From Andeanibacterium fulvum (lineage in GTDB: Bacteria; Pseudomonadota; Alphaproteobacteria; Sphingomonadales; Sphingomonadaceae), in NCBI RefSeq assembly GCF_037154085.1, contig NZ_JBANRM010000002.1, positions 372,001-436,000 on the forward strand: a stretch of DNA of 64,000 nucleotides, in the 5' to 3' direction. Positions within the stretch are counted from its first letter, which is position 1. Every line of letters starts with the position of its first letter. The notes beneath the pieces were generated by a model. It saw nothing but the letters and a program-made list of their open reading frames with translations. It did no database searches and was not told where the DNA came from. Of the stretch, positions 48,317-56,183 are shown in pieces. The position numbers and the translations under genes are program-made.

Positions 48317-49464
48317 TGGCTTGCTCCTTGGTTGTCGAGGCCCAGCAGGGCCCGCTTCTCGTCATCGGAAAGGAAGGCGGCGGCGCTCACCTGAGCCCAC
48401 AGCCGCTCGCGGTCTTCGGCAAGGGCGGGGATGCGGTCGGGGTCCACCGCCAGCCGTGCCTCGGGGAACCACGAGGCCAGTCCCTCGGCGATGGCAGACA
48501 GGATCTTGCCCGCCAGCGGCAGCAGAGTGAGCCGCCACAGGGCGCGGTTGGCCTCGCGATAATTGGCATAGGTATTGTCGCCCGGCAGGCCCAGCAGCAT
48601 GGGCGGCACGCCGAAGGCCAGGGCAATGTCGCGCGCGGCGGCGGCCTTCAGCGCGGCGAAATCCATGTCCGCCGGACTGAGCGAGAGGGACTGCCATTTC
48701 AGCCCGCCTTCCAGCAGCATCGGCCGCCCGGCATTGGCCATCCCGGCAAAGGCGCCTTCCAGCTCGGCCTTCAGCCGCTCGAACTGCTCGCTGCTGAGCG
48801 TCGCGGCCTCGCCCCCTTCCATCACCAGCGCGCCCGATGGGCGGGCGGCGTTTTCCAGTAGGGCGCGGTTCCAGCGGGCAGCGGCATTGTGCGTGGCGAC
48901 TGCCTCGTCAGCGGCGGAAAGGCAGCCCGCGCCGTAATGATCGTCCGAGGGGTGGAAGGCCTTGATATGGATGATGGCGGGCCAGCCTTCCTCATCCTCC
49001 ACCGGCAGGGCCAGTTCCTTCTCGCCCACGCGATAGAGCCAGGCGGCGGGCCAGCCACTGGCATCGGGCAGCATCGCCATGCGTTCGGGCCGCAGGGCGA
49101 ACAGCTCCACCGGCCGCCCGGCCCCGTCCTTCACGATCTGGAGGAAGGCATTGCCATGCAGCAGCAATTGCGCCGCCAGCGTTTCCAGCAGCGGCTGCCC
49201 TGCGCTGGTGGCGGTAACGAGCTTTTGCAGTGCGGGATCGGTAGGAGCCAGCGGCACGTTGCCTACCCCCTCGGCCACCAGCCGCACGGCCCGCTGGGCG
49301 ACGGGATTGTCGAGAAAGGCGCGGCCAACCGCCCCGCGATAATCGAAGGCGCGGGGGCCTGCATCGAAGGCGGCGGGCCAGCCGCCGGAATAACAGCGCG
49401 ACAAGGGCGCACGCGAAAAACCCCCGCCCTTGAAGGCGGAGGCCAGAGAAGTGAGGAAGGACAT
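48313..49464 (-). CDS. GTA portal protein (g3)
   Basis: 383 residues from ATG 49462-49464. HK97-type portal features: the start MSFLTSLASAFKGGG, then FDYRGAVGRAFLDNPVAQRA, GNAFLQIVKDGAGRPVELFA, AARWNRALLENAARPSGALV and FGVPPMLLGLPGDNTYANYR. It forms the ring through which DNA enters and leaves the capsid. The large terminase gene normally lies next to it, but here two other genes intervene. Confidence 0.94.
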   Translation of the reverse strand: MSFLTSLASAFKGGGFSRAPLSRCYSGGWPAAFDAGPRAFDYRGAVGRAFLDNPVAQRAVRLVAEGVGNVPLAPTDPALQKLVTATSAGQPLLETLAAQLLLHGNAFLQIVKDGAGRPVELFALRPERMAMLPDASGWPAAWLYRVGEKELALPVEDEEGWPAIIHIKAFHPSDDHYGAGCLSAADEAVATHNAAARWNRALLENAARPSGALVMEGGEAATLSSEQFERLKAELEGAFAGMANAGRPMLLEGGLKWQSLSLSPADMDFAALKAAAARDIALAFGVPPMLLGLPGDNTYANYREANRALWRLTLLPLAGKILSAIAEGLASWFPEARLAVDPDRIPALAEDRERLWAQVSAAAFLSDDEKRALLGLDNQGASQ

Positions 49465-49479
49465 GGGTTTTCCTTTTTC

Positions 49480-49626
49480 GATCCTCCCCGTCGCAAAGCG
49501 AGGGGGAGGGGGACCGCGACACCACAGGTGTCGCGGTGGAGGGGTATTGCCGTGGGTGCCGGCCCCTCCGTCAGCCGCTGGCGCGGCTGCCACCTCCCCA
49601 TCGCGCTGCGCGCGACGGGGAGGATC
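49480..49626. repeat. long palindromic GATCCTCCCC repeat, copy 3
   Basis: Begins GATCCTCCCC and ends GGGGAGGATC, with inner inverted segments (CGCGACACC/GGTGTCGCG, GGAGGGG/CCCCTCC). It sits right upstream of the portal gene. Confidence 0.85.
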
Positions 49627-49659
49627 CGGGATTGGGGCAGGCTGGGCGGAACATCTGCC

Positions 49660-50061
49660 TTATTCTGTGTGGGACCCTCTGGGAGCCGGGATCGGATAAA
49701 GCAGGATTTCATCCGGCCCCGCCGCCGCGATCATGCCGATCAGAATCCCCTTCTCTCCGACCGAGGGATAGTGCGTGCAGCTTGTGAACACCGTGGCTTC
49801 CACTCGCACCACCGTGGCGGGGGTTTGCTCCCCCCGCAGGAGCCGGATGATACGGGCAGTGAAGCTGTAGCCATCCGGGCCGTGTTCGCTGGTCAGAATC
49901 TCCACTTCGGCGGCAAAGTTGCCCTCCGCTTTTTCAGGTAAAGTCCGATGAAGAAACGGAACTTCCAAGTTATAGCCTCGACAGGCCTGCGCAGGGGCCG
50001 CGCCGAAGGCCATTGGGGCACATGCGGCGAAGAGCGCGAACAGTCTGTGTCGGGTGGCCAT
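49660..50061 (-). CDS. exported protein of unknown function inserted in the GTA cluster
   Basis: 133 residues with a signal peptide (MATRHRLFALFAACAPMAFG, cut after AQA). AGGATAGG precedes the ATG. The mature part has a beta-rich look (AEVEILTSEHGPDGYSFTAR, VVRVEATVFTSCTHYPSVGE) with two cysteines, a pattern seen in small periplasmic proteins. It is not a known GTA component; it lies between portal and terminase on the cluster's strand. Function unknown. Confidence 0.7.
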   Translation of the reverse strand: MATRHRLFALFAACAPMAFGAAPAQACRGYNLEVPFLHRTLPEKAEGNFAAEVEILTSEHGPDGYSFTARIIRLLRGEQTPATVVRVEATVFTSCTHYPSVGEKGILIGMIAAAGPDEILLYPIPAPRGSHTE

Positions 50062-50154
50062 CTGCCTATCCTATGCTGTCGGTGTTCGCCCATCCATGCG
50101 GGCCAATCCGTAGGCTTCCGGTGCCTTCCACGGCGGTGAGGCTGGACGAGATGT

Positions 50155-50185
50155 GTCACCCCGGACCTGTTCCGGGGTCCAGCTT
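50155..50185 (+). repeat. left copy of a 31-bp inverted repeat (CACCCCGG family)
   Basis: 31 bases from GTCACCCCGGACCTG to GGGGTCCAGCTT, identical to the reverse complement of 50788-50818. It contains its own inner palindrome ACCCCGGA/TCCGGGGT. Confidence 0.88.
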
Positions 50186-50248
50186 TGGTGCAGGGCTTCG
50201 CTACTCCGTGAGACCCCGCAAACCTTGCCCCAAGCCCCCGATCCGCCC

Positions 50249-50788
50249 ATGATGCAGGCCATGGGGTTGAGGGGCTTTTTCTTCGGGCAGAGGTTCACTT
50301 TGCGCTCGCCATTGCCGGTGAGCGAAGTGGCTCAGCGTATCAATCGTGGCAGTATTTCAATGCTGACCGTCTTTGCGTCCGGAGTGACCGGCGGGGTTGT
50401 CCTCAATTGGCTTAGCCTTGGCTATCGCAGTTCGATTTTCGACTACAACGCCAAGCCCCGGCTGAGCGGGCGCTTGTGCAACTCGCTGGGCGGGACGGAA
50501 CTGAATGTTCGCTTCGGCACGCCGGTATGGGTGTTCGTTGTTTTCGCCTTTTTCTATCTTCTGCTGACGTTCGTGACAGTGATTGTCGCGTTCCCGGCCA
50601 TTCACGGTGACCCGAGGCTGGATCGTGAAGCGTTGCCATATTTCCTGCTCGTGATGTTGGCATTCTATGTCTCGCCGCTGATCATGCATTTCATTCTGAC
50701 CAGAGGCGCGGAAGCCGATCTTGAGCGGATGCTCGAGTTCCTTGAGCAGGAAGTGCAGGCCGTACCGCAGGAGCGGCCCGCTTCCTGA
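50249..50788 (+). CDS. membrane protein of unknown function, opposite strand within the GTA cluster
   Basis: 179 residues from ATG 50249 (ATG 50261 is possible; no strong ribosome binding site for either). Three hydrophobic segments: about residues 38-58, 89-115 (VWVFVVFAFFYLLLTFVTVI) and 130-152 (LPYFLLVMLAFYVSPLIMHF). A helical C-terminus (ADLERMLEFLEQEVQAVPQE) follows. It is the only plus-strand gene inside the GTA cluster and is bracketed by a perfect 31-bp inverted repeat, so it may have arrived as a unit. Function unknown. Confidence 0.65.
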   Translation: MMQAMGLRGFFFGQRFTLRSPLPVSEVAQRINRGSISMLTVFASGVTGGVVLNWLSLGYRSSIFDYNAKPRLSGRLCNSLGGTELNVRFGTPVWVFVVFAFFYLLLTFVTVIVAFPAIHGDPRLDREALPYFLLVMLAFYVSPLIMHFILTRGAEADLERMLEFLEQEVQAVPQERPAS

Positions 50789-50818
50789 AGCTGGACCCCG
50801 GAACAGGTCCGGGGTGAC
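50788..50818 (-). repeat. right copy of the 31-bp inverted repeat
   Basis: Perfect inverted match to 50155-50185. It begins on the last base of the stop codon of the enclosed gene and ends seven bases before the stop of the terminase gene. Confidence 0.88.
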
Positions 50819-50824
50819 GACACA

Positions 50825-52195
50825 TCAGAACCTTAGCACTCGCGGCACCCGCCTCACCCCCAGCATCAGCTCGCTCAGTGCCCAGACCAGCGCATCGGCC
50901 CTGTCCGGCGACCTTCCCGGCCCTTCATAGCCGCCTGCCGCCAGCATGCCGCACAGCTCGTCTTCCAGCTGGGGGAACTGGCCTGCGTGGCGCACTCTGC
51001 CTGCTTCGTAGAGCGCGGCGACGGGTTCGGCGCGGGCGCTTTTGCCCCGGCTGGCGTGGACCAGTTTCACCGGCAGGGCGATGTCGGCGGCCTTGAGGAC
51101 GGAGCGGACCATGGCGCCGCCCTGATTGGCTTCGGCCACCACCCGGTCCGCGCCGTAATCGCGCGCCACTTCGGCCACGCGGCGGGCCCAGCGTTCCGGG
51201 CTGGGGCGGGCGATGGAGCGGTCCGCCAGCAGGCGGGCCACGCCGTCTTCCCCCAGCGCGCAGACCACGATCCCGCAGGCATCCCCATGCGCGGAGGCCG
51301 GGGGATCGACGCCGATCACGATGCGCCGGAAAGTGGGGGGTGCCGCAGCAGAGGCTTCCGCCTCGCGACATTCCTCCAGCAGCGCGCGGGTCCACAGGGC
51401 GCCCTCGATCTCGTCCAGCAACTCTCCGTCCAGTTCCTGCCTGCCGAGCAGCGAGCTTCCATATTCGCGGCGCATCCGGCGAGTGAAGCTGCGCGGCAGA
51501 TGGCCATTGTCGAAGGTCGATCCGCGCGTCACGGCCACGTCTTCGGCTTCCTCGCCCGAAAGCAACCGGCGCAGCAGCGGCACGGCGCGCGGGGTGGTGG
51601 TGGCCATCGCGCGCTGGTCCGGCCCCAGCCGCAGGCCGAGCTGCAGATTGTCCCACGCCTGTCCGGCGCGGCCATGGGCATTGGTCCATTTGGCGATCTC
51701 GTCACACCAGGCATGGCTATGCTGGGGGCCGCGCAGGCTTTCCGGCTCGCCCGCCGAATAGAGCATGGCCTGCGCGCCATTGGGGAAGGTGACGCGGCGC
51801 AGGCTGGGTTCGTAGGTGGGGCGCAGATCGGGCGGGCAGCAGGCCAGCAGCCCGCTTTCGCCCTCCACCATCACCATGCGCGCTTCGGCGAGCGAGGTGG
51901 CGACCAGCGCGATCCGCGCATCGGGATCGCCCTCCGCCACGGATCGCACCCATTCGGCCCCGGCCCGCGTCTTGCCGAAGCCGCGCCCCGCCATCACCAG
52001 CCAGACGCGCCAGTCGCCCGGCGGGGGAATTTGCCCGGCATGGGCCTGAAACGCGGCGAAGGCATAGGGCAGTTCGGCCCGCTCGGCCGGGGTCAGGCCT
52101 CGACTGAGCTTCGCCTTTTCGTGAGACTTCGCCCGTTTCAGCCAGGCCTGCGGGTGGAGGGCATCCTCGTCCTCCGCTTCATCCTCATTCGCCAT
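50825..52195 (-). CDS. GTA large terminase (g2)
   Basis: 456 residues from ATG 52193-52195, 11 bases inside the previous gene. The packaging ATPase shows Walker A AGRGFGKT (residues 69-76), the arm motif VATSLAEARMVMVEGESGLL and Walker B AWCDEIAKW. The C-terminal nuclease domain has IVIGVDPPASAHGDACGIVV and DYGADRVVAEANQGG, and RADALVWALSEL near the end, giving the three acidic metal ligands. All catalytic residues seem intact, consistent with DNA cutting and packaging. The portal gene is ~1.4 kb downstream instead of adjacent. Confidence 0.94.
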   Translation of the reverse strand: MANEDEAEDEDALHPQAWLKRAKSHEKAKLSRGLTPAERAELPYAFAAFQAHAGQIPPPGDWRVWLVMAGRGFGKTRAGAEWVRSVAEGDPDARIALVATSLAEARMVMVEGESGLLACCPPDLRPTYEPSLRRVTFPNGAQAMLYSAGEPESLRGPQHSHAWCDEIAKWTNAHGRAGQAWDNLQLGLRLGPDQRAMATTTPRAVPLLRRLLSGEEAEDVAVTRGSTFDNGHLPRSFTRRMRREYGSSLLGRQELDGELLDEIEGALWTRALLEECREAEASAAAPPTFRRIVIGVDPPASAHGDACGIVVCALGEDGVARLLADRSIARPSPERWARRVAEVARDYGADRVVAEANQGGAMVRSVLKAADIALPVKLVHASRGKSARAEPVAALYEAGRVRHAGQFPQLEDELCGMLAAGGYEGPGRSPDRADALVWALSELMLGVRRVPRVLRF

Positions 52196-52757
52196 CGCCG
52201 GTCTCCCCGGAATTGGCCCCGGCAGTGGCCCCGGCAGGGGCGGGGAGCGCCTTTTCGGCCTCCACGCGGGCGAGGACCTGCGTGCGCATCGCGGCGATCT
52301 TGCGTTCCAGAGAGGCGCGCACATCGGCGGCGGAAAGATGGGCGCGCTGGGCGCGGGCCTTTGCCGCGCTTTCGCGGTGGACCATCAGCAGGCGGAAGGC
52401 GGTGGCATTGTCGAAGCCGCGCACGCCCACCTTCGCCCCGGCGGCGCGCTTGATCTCGCCCTCGCGCAGCCGGCCGAGCAGTTCCATTTCGAGATTGTCG
52501 TATCCCTCGCACAATGCATCGCGCCACTGGGCAGCGAAATCTCGGTTGCGGCGGCGGGTTTCATAGACAGTGGAGACGGCGACGCCCGCGATCCGCGCGG
52601 CACGGGCGACGTTGGAGGTTTCGGCCAGCGCGGCCAGGAAGGCGCGGCGCCAGCCGGTGGCGGGGGCGGTGCGGGAAGTGGCGGGGTGGGCAGGCTTGGC
52701 GCGGGTAATGGCAGCCGGGCGCGCAGAGGCGCCGGGCCGGGAGGTCGGCTCGGTCAT
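52185..52757 (-). CDS. GTA small terminase-like protein (g1)
   Basis: 190 residues from ATG 52755-52757. A basic, disordered N-terminus (1-35) is followed by a helix-turn-helix-like region: WRRAFLAALAETSNVARAAR, IAGVAVSTVYETRRRN, DFAAQWRDALCEGYDNLEME, as in phage small terminases and GTA g1. The tail is helical then Ala/Gly-rich. It opens the cluster; the ~290-bp region upstream should contain the cluster promoter (no clear site seen). Confidence 0.85.
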   Translation of the reverse strand: MTEPTSRPGASARPAAITRAKPAHPATSRTAPATGWRRAFLAALAETSNVARAARIAGVAVSTVYETRRRNRDFAAQWRDALCEGYDNLEMELLGRLREGEIKRAAGAKVGVRGFDNATAFRLLMVHRESAAKARAQRAHLSAADVRASLERKIAAMRTQVLARVEAEKALPAPAGATAGANSGETGDGE

Positions 52758-52935
52758 GGCAAGGTTCCGTGTTGAGAGAGGATCGAAGGGCGTTGCGGCC
52801 CCGAGTCGCACTATCGCGATGTTGGCCTTGTCTAACCAAACAGCGTGACGATGTCAATAGAAAAGTGCCATATAGGTTATTTGCTTGGGCTTGTCGTGGT
52901 TCACGCCCTCGCGTAGACGGGCGGGGCTTTCGGCT

Positions 52936-53018
52936 CGTCATTGCGAGCGAAGCGAAGCAATCCAGGGGCCCGGCGCCGGGTGCTGGATTGCTTCGGGGCC
53001 ATGCCCCTCGCAATGACG
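52936..53018. repeat. CGTCATTGCGAG palindromic repeat
   Basis: CGTCATTGCGAGCG at the left pairs with CTCGCAATGACG at the right, with inner GAAGCAATCCAG/CTGGATTGCTTC. This is a widely spread intergenic repeat type. It lies between the GTA cluster start and the next gene. Confidence 0.8.
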
Positions 53019-53047
53019 ATCAAGGTTCCAGAGCCCGAGGTTTCCCC

Positions 53048-53683
53048 ATGCTGCGCCGCCTTTACGAATGGACCATGGCCAAGGCGAGCCATCCCCATGC
53101 CGAATGGTGGCTGGCCCTGTTTGCCTTCGTGGAAGCCAGCTTCTTCCCCATTCCGCCGCATCCGGTGCTGGGGCTGATGTGCCTGGCCGAGCCGAAAAAG
53201 GCCGTGCGCTTCGCCACTATCGCCACGCTTTCCTCCGTCGCGGGCGGCGTGCTGGGCTATGCGATCGGCTGGGGGCTCTACGATACGGTAGGCAAGCAAT
53301 TGCTCGACCTGCTGGGCATGACCGCCAGCTTCCCCGTGGCCGCCTGCTATCTGCGCGAATACGGGGCAGAGATCATCATGATCAAGGGCGCCACGCCCAT
53401 CCCGTTCAAGCTGCTGACGATCACGGCCGGGTTCATTCACATGAACTTGCTGACCTTCGTGCTGGCCAGCATTGTCTCCCGCTCGATCAGCTTCATGATC
53501 GTGGGCGTGCTGTTCCGGCTGTTCGGCCGGCCGATCAAGGCCTTCATCGACAAATATCTCGGCCTCGCCACGGCTGGATTTGCGGTGCTGGTCGTGGCAG
53601 GCTTCCTCGCCATCACCCTGCTGGAAGGCGACGGGTCGGGCGCAGTGAAGGAAAAGTGCGAGGCGACCGCGACTATCGTCTGA
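53048..53683 (+). CDS. DedA/YqaA-type membrane protein
   Basis: 211 residues from ATG 53048; earlier in-frame starts run through the repeat and are unlikely. The VTT/SNARE-associated core is visible: FVEASFFPIPPHPVLGLMCL, GGVLGYAIGWGLYDTVGKQL, YGAEIIMIKGATPIPFKLLT, SRSISFMIVGVLFRLFGRPI. About five membrane segments. DedA proteins help lipid-carrier or phospholipid transport and membrane energetics; the YqaA branch is poorly understood. Confidence 0.92.
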   Translation: MLRRLYEWTMAKASHPHAEWWLALFAFVEASFFPIPPHPVLGLMCLAEPKKAVRFATIATLSSVAGGVLGYAIGWGLYDTVGKQLLDLLGMTASFPVAACYLREYGAEIIMIKGATPIPFKLLTITAGFIHMNLLTFVLASIVSRSISFMIVGVLFRLFGRPIKAFIDKYLGLATAGFAVLVVAGFLAITLLEGDGSGAVKEKCEATATIV

Positions 53684-53758
53684 GCGGTTCCTCAGGAGCG
53701 GCGGTGCGCGGAACTCGCCGGGCGCGTTGCTCATTGGTCTTTCGGGAAAGGAACCAGC

Positions 53759-54307
53759 ATGAGCCGTATCGCCATCATCGTCGGCAGCCTGCGCAAGGAA
53801 TCCTACAATCGCCGGCTGGCAGATGCCCTGATCCGCCTGCCCGCCGCGCAGGGCCACCACTTCAGCTTCGCCGAAATCGGCGCCCTGCCGCTCTACAATC
53901 AGGATACGGACAAGGACCCGCCGGAAGCGGCCAGGCAGTTCAAGCAGGCGATCCTCGCGGCGGACGGCCTGCTGTTCGTGACGCCGGAATATAACCGCTC
54001 GATCCCCGGCGTGCTCAAGAACGCCATCGACCATTGCTCGCGCCCCTATGGGGAGAGCGGGTGGACCGGCAAGCCCGCCGGCATCGTGGGCGTCTCGCCC
54101 GGCGCCACCGGCACGGCCATGGCGCAGCAGCACCTGCGCAATGTGCTCGCCGCGCTCGACGTGCTGACCATGGCGCTGCCCGAGATCTTCCTCAAATGGA
54201 GCGACGACCTGCTGACCGCCGATGGCGAGGTGGGCGAGCGCAGCCACGCCTTCCTCGACCGCTGGATGGTGCGCTTCCTCCAGCATGTGGAGAAGCATTC
54301 GGGGTAG
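53759..54307 (+). CDS. NADPH-dependent FMN reductase
   Basis: 182 residues. Flavodoxin-like, starting MSRIAIIVGSLRKESYNRRL (FMN phosphate loop GSLRKESYN), then FVTPEYNRSIPGVLKNAIDH (flavin-binding PEYN motif) and GWTGKPAGIVGVSPGATG. Enzymes of this type reduce quinones, chromate or azo dyes; the physiological substrate is unknown. A GGAAAGG site precedes ATG. Confidence 0.92.
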   Translation: MSRIAIIVGSLRKESYNRRLADALIRLPAAQGHHFSFAEIGALPLYNQDTDKDPPEAARQFKQAILAADGLLFVTPEYNRSIPGVLKNAIDHCSRPYGESGWTGKPAGIVGVSPGATGTAMAQQHLRNVLAALDVLTMALPEIFLKWSDDLLTADGEVGERSHAFLDRWMVRFLQHVEKHSG

Positions 54308-54342
54308 GGGCGAGACTGCTCGCCTCGGACTACTCCAGCCTC

Positions 54343-54447
54343 CGCCCATCCTGAGCCTGTCGAAGGACACGCGCTGCCCTTTGGCCTGGGTCAGATTCCC
54401 TTGGGGCTAACGCCTCGCGTGTCCTTCGACAGGCTCACGACGAACGG
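54343..54447. repeat. paired CGACAGGCTCAGGA repeat, copy 3
   Basis: CCATCCTGAGCCTGTCGAAG and the inverse TCCTTCGACAGGCTCACGAC enclose ~50 bases. It lies between convergent genes and may help end transcription. Confidence 0.8.
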
Positions 54448-54502
54448 GTACGGTGGTGGGGGCTGGCCTGCCTTCCGGGCAACCCCAACCACCCCGGCCC
54501 CG

Positions 54503-54958
54503 TCACCCCGCCAGCAATTCCAGCCGGTTGCGCGCCAGCACGCCGCCGATGGTCGGGCCGTCGAGCGGGGCCTTGCGGGCTTCCTTGTCCAACTCGCGGA
54601 ACACGCCTTCCAGCGCGCCGCCCGCGCTGGCCACGGCTACCATCAGCGCGTCCTTGCCGCTGCGGTTGGAAAAGCCATGGGCGACGCCGCGCGGCAGGTG
54701 GACGAAAGTGCCGGGCCCGGCCAGAGTCTCGCCCTCGGCGGTTTCGAAGGTGATCTCGCCTTCCACCACATAGGCCATTTCGTCCTCGTCATGGTGCAGG
54801 TGCATCGGCACGCCGAAGCCGGCAGGCACGGGGTGATGGGCGAAGAACAGCTCGCGCTTGTCGCCGGATGACATCACGGTGATCGGCGCGCCCAGCACGT
54901 TGTAGCAGCGCCCTTCGCCGGGGCGGGTGATGGTCACTTTGTTCGCAGTATCAGACAT
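54503..54958 (-). CDS. cupin-domain protein, divergent from a LysR regulator
   Basis: 151 residues from ATG 54956-54958 with AGGAAACC before it. The cupin fold has the metal motif PMHLHHDEDEMAYVVEGE and later GVAHGFSNRS, giving three His and a Glu. Cytosolic, single domain. Cupins of this length are often dioxygenases, isomerases or sensors. It is divergently transcribed from a LysR gene with a clear operator between them, so it is probably the regulator's target. Confidence 0.87.
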   Translation of the reverse strand: MSDTANKVTITRPGEGRCYNVLGAPITVMSSGDKRELFFAHHPVPAGFGVPMHLHHDEDEMAYVVEGEITFETAEGETLAGPGTFVHLPRGVAHGFSNRSGKDALMVAVASAGGALEGVFRELDKEARKAPLDGPTIGGVLARNRLELLAG

Positions 54959-55035
54959 GGTTTCCTCCACATTCCTGTGGGGCATCCAGATATTGCGATG
55001 TTTCGGGCCTGACTAGCGAGGTAAATCCGGATAAC

Positions 55036-55056
55036 TTGTTCGCTATTGCCGAACAA
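55036..55056. promoter_or_regulatory. LysR-type operator palindrome
   Basis: TTGTTCG-N7-CGAACAA is a perfect inverted repeat, 9 bases before the LysR ATG and 77 bases from the divergent cupin start. It includes the T-N11-A core (T39 to A51) typical of LysR boxes. Probably autoregulation plus control of the cupin gene. Confidence 0.7.
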
Positions 55057-55065
55057 AGGTGCGCC

Positions 55066-55968
55066 ATGTCGCTATTTTCCGGGCTCGAACATTTCATCGC
55101 CGTGGTGGAGGAAGGCAGCGTCACCGGCGCGGCCCGGCGGCTGGGCCTGTCCAAGAGCTTCGTTAGCGAGAAGGTGAAGGCACTGGAGGCACGCCTCGGC
55201 GTGCGCCTGCTCGATCGCACCACGCGCAGCCTGCGCCTGACCGAAGCGGGGGAGGCCTATTACGGCCGCGCCGTGCGCGCCGCGACCGAGGCGGAAAGCG
55301 CGGTGCAGGAAGCGCAGCGTTTCCAGGCCGAACCGGTGGGCCGCCTGCGGGTGGCGGTGTTCGAAAGCTATCACCGCATCGGGCTGTCCGAAGGGTTGGG
55401 CAGTTTCCTCGATGCCAATCCCTCGCTCCAGATTGAGTTCGTGGAAGGCATCTCCACGGTCGATCTGGTGGCGGGCGGGATGGATCTGGCGATCCGCGTC
55501 TCACCCCAGCCCGAACCGGGCCTGATCGTGCGCCAGCTCGGCCGCTCGCGCGTGTTCCCGGTGGCCGCGACTGCCTATCTCGACCGCTTCGGGCCACTCA
55601 CTCATCCCTCGCAGCTCGCGCAGCACCGGCTGATGGCCTTCGCCCCGCTTCATTACGACCGCGAATGGCGCATGACAGTGGAGGGCCGCCCGATGAGCGT
55701 GCCGGTCCAGCCGCGCGTGCTGACTCACAGCGGCGAGAGCCTGCGCTCCATGGCGCTGGCCGGAGTGGGCGTCACTGCTCTGCCCGAATGGACCGTGGCC
55801 GATGCCATTGCCGACGGGCGGCTGGTGCATTTGATGCCCGATTATCCGATGGCCGAAAGCGGGCTCTATGCCGTCTATCCCTCAAACCGCCTGATGACGC
55901 CCAAGGTGAAGCTGTTCGTCGAACACATCATCCCGCATCTGCCCGCCTATATCACCGGGGCAAAGTGA
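55066..55968 (+). CDS. LysR-family transcriptional regulator
   Basis: 300 residues from ATG 55066. The N-terminal winged helix has FIAVVEEGSVTGAARRLGLS, KSFVSEKVKALEARLGVRLL, DRTTRSLRLTEAGEAYYGRA, as in the LysR group related to aromatic or quinone-stress regulators. The substrate-binding domain follows (GRLRVAVFESYHRIGL; DLAIRVSPQPEPGLIVRQLG). It probably controls the divergent cupin gene. Confidence 0.93.
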   Translation: MSLFSGLEHFIAVVEEGSVTGAARRLGLSKSFVSEKVKALEARLGVRLLDRTTRSLRLTEAGEAYYGRAVRAATEAESAVQEAQRFQAEPVGRLRVAVFESYHRIGLSEGLGSFLDANPSLQIEFVEGISTVDLVAGGMDLAIRVSPQPEPGLIVRQLGRSRVFPVAATAYLDRFGPLTHPSQLAQHRLMAFAPLHYDREWRMTVEGRPMSVPVQPRVLTHSGESLRSMALAGVGVTALPEWTVADAIADGRLVHLMPDYPMAESGLYAVYPSNRLMTPKVKLFVEHIIPHLPAYITGAK

Positions 55969-56183
55969 GGGGATTCAGCCCTTGAGTTTTGCTATTCTAA
56001 CACCTTGTGGCGAAGCTGATTTGGTCTCCTTTGAGGGAGACAATGCAATCCAACACGGGAAAAGCCGATCTCACGCAAATCGTGATCAAACAAACAGAGG
56101 GGCGATAAACCAAGGATTTCCGTGGAAAATTGACCCAAGAGAGAGGCCGTAAGGCCTTGCGATCAAATACCCATCAAAGAAAA

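Larger units (their letters stand above)
36968..52757 (-). mobile_element. gene transfer agent (Rhodobacter-type) structural cluster
   Basis: About 15.8 kb, transcribed leftward, in the same order as the RcGTA cluster: g1 small terminase-like, g2 large terminase, g3 portal, a g3.5-like gene, g4 protease, g5 capsid, g6 adaptor, a tiny gene at the g7 position, g8, g9 tail tube, g10 and chaperone, g11 tape measure, g12, g13, g14 peptidase, g15, and a DUF2793 protein. Many genes overlap by four bases. There is no integrase, excisionase, repressor, replication or lysis gene, which separates it from a prophage. GTAs package random host DNA and pass it to relatives; whether this one is functional cannot be told from sequence. 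Confidence 0.9.

Noticed and set aside
43214..49626. CRISPR-like array
   Set aside because: Copies are dispersed several kilobases apart, palindromic, of unequal length and without spacers or cas genes.
36968..52757. ordinary prophage
   Set aside because: No integrase, repressor, replication or lysis genes and no att-like repeats at the borders; the gene order is that of a gene transfer agent.
55969..56183. transposase remnant beside the AlbA_2 gene
   Set aside because: The stretch is AT-rich and looks foreign, but no frame gave recognisable transposase residues or terminal repeats.
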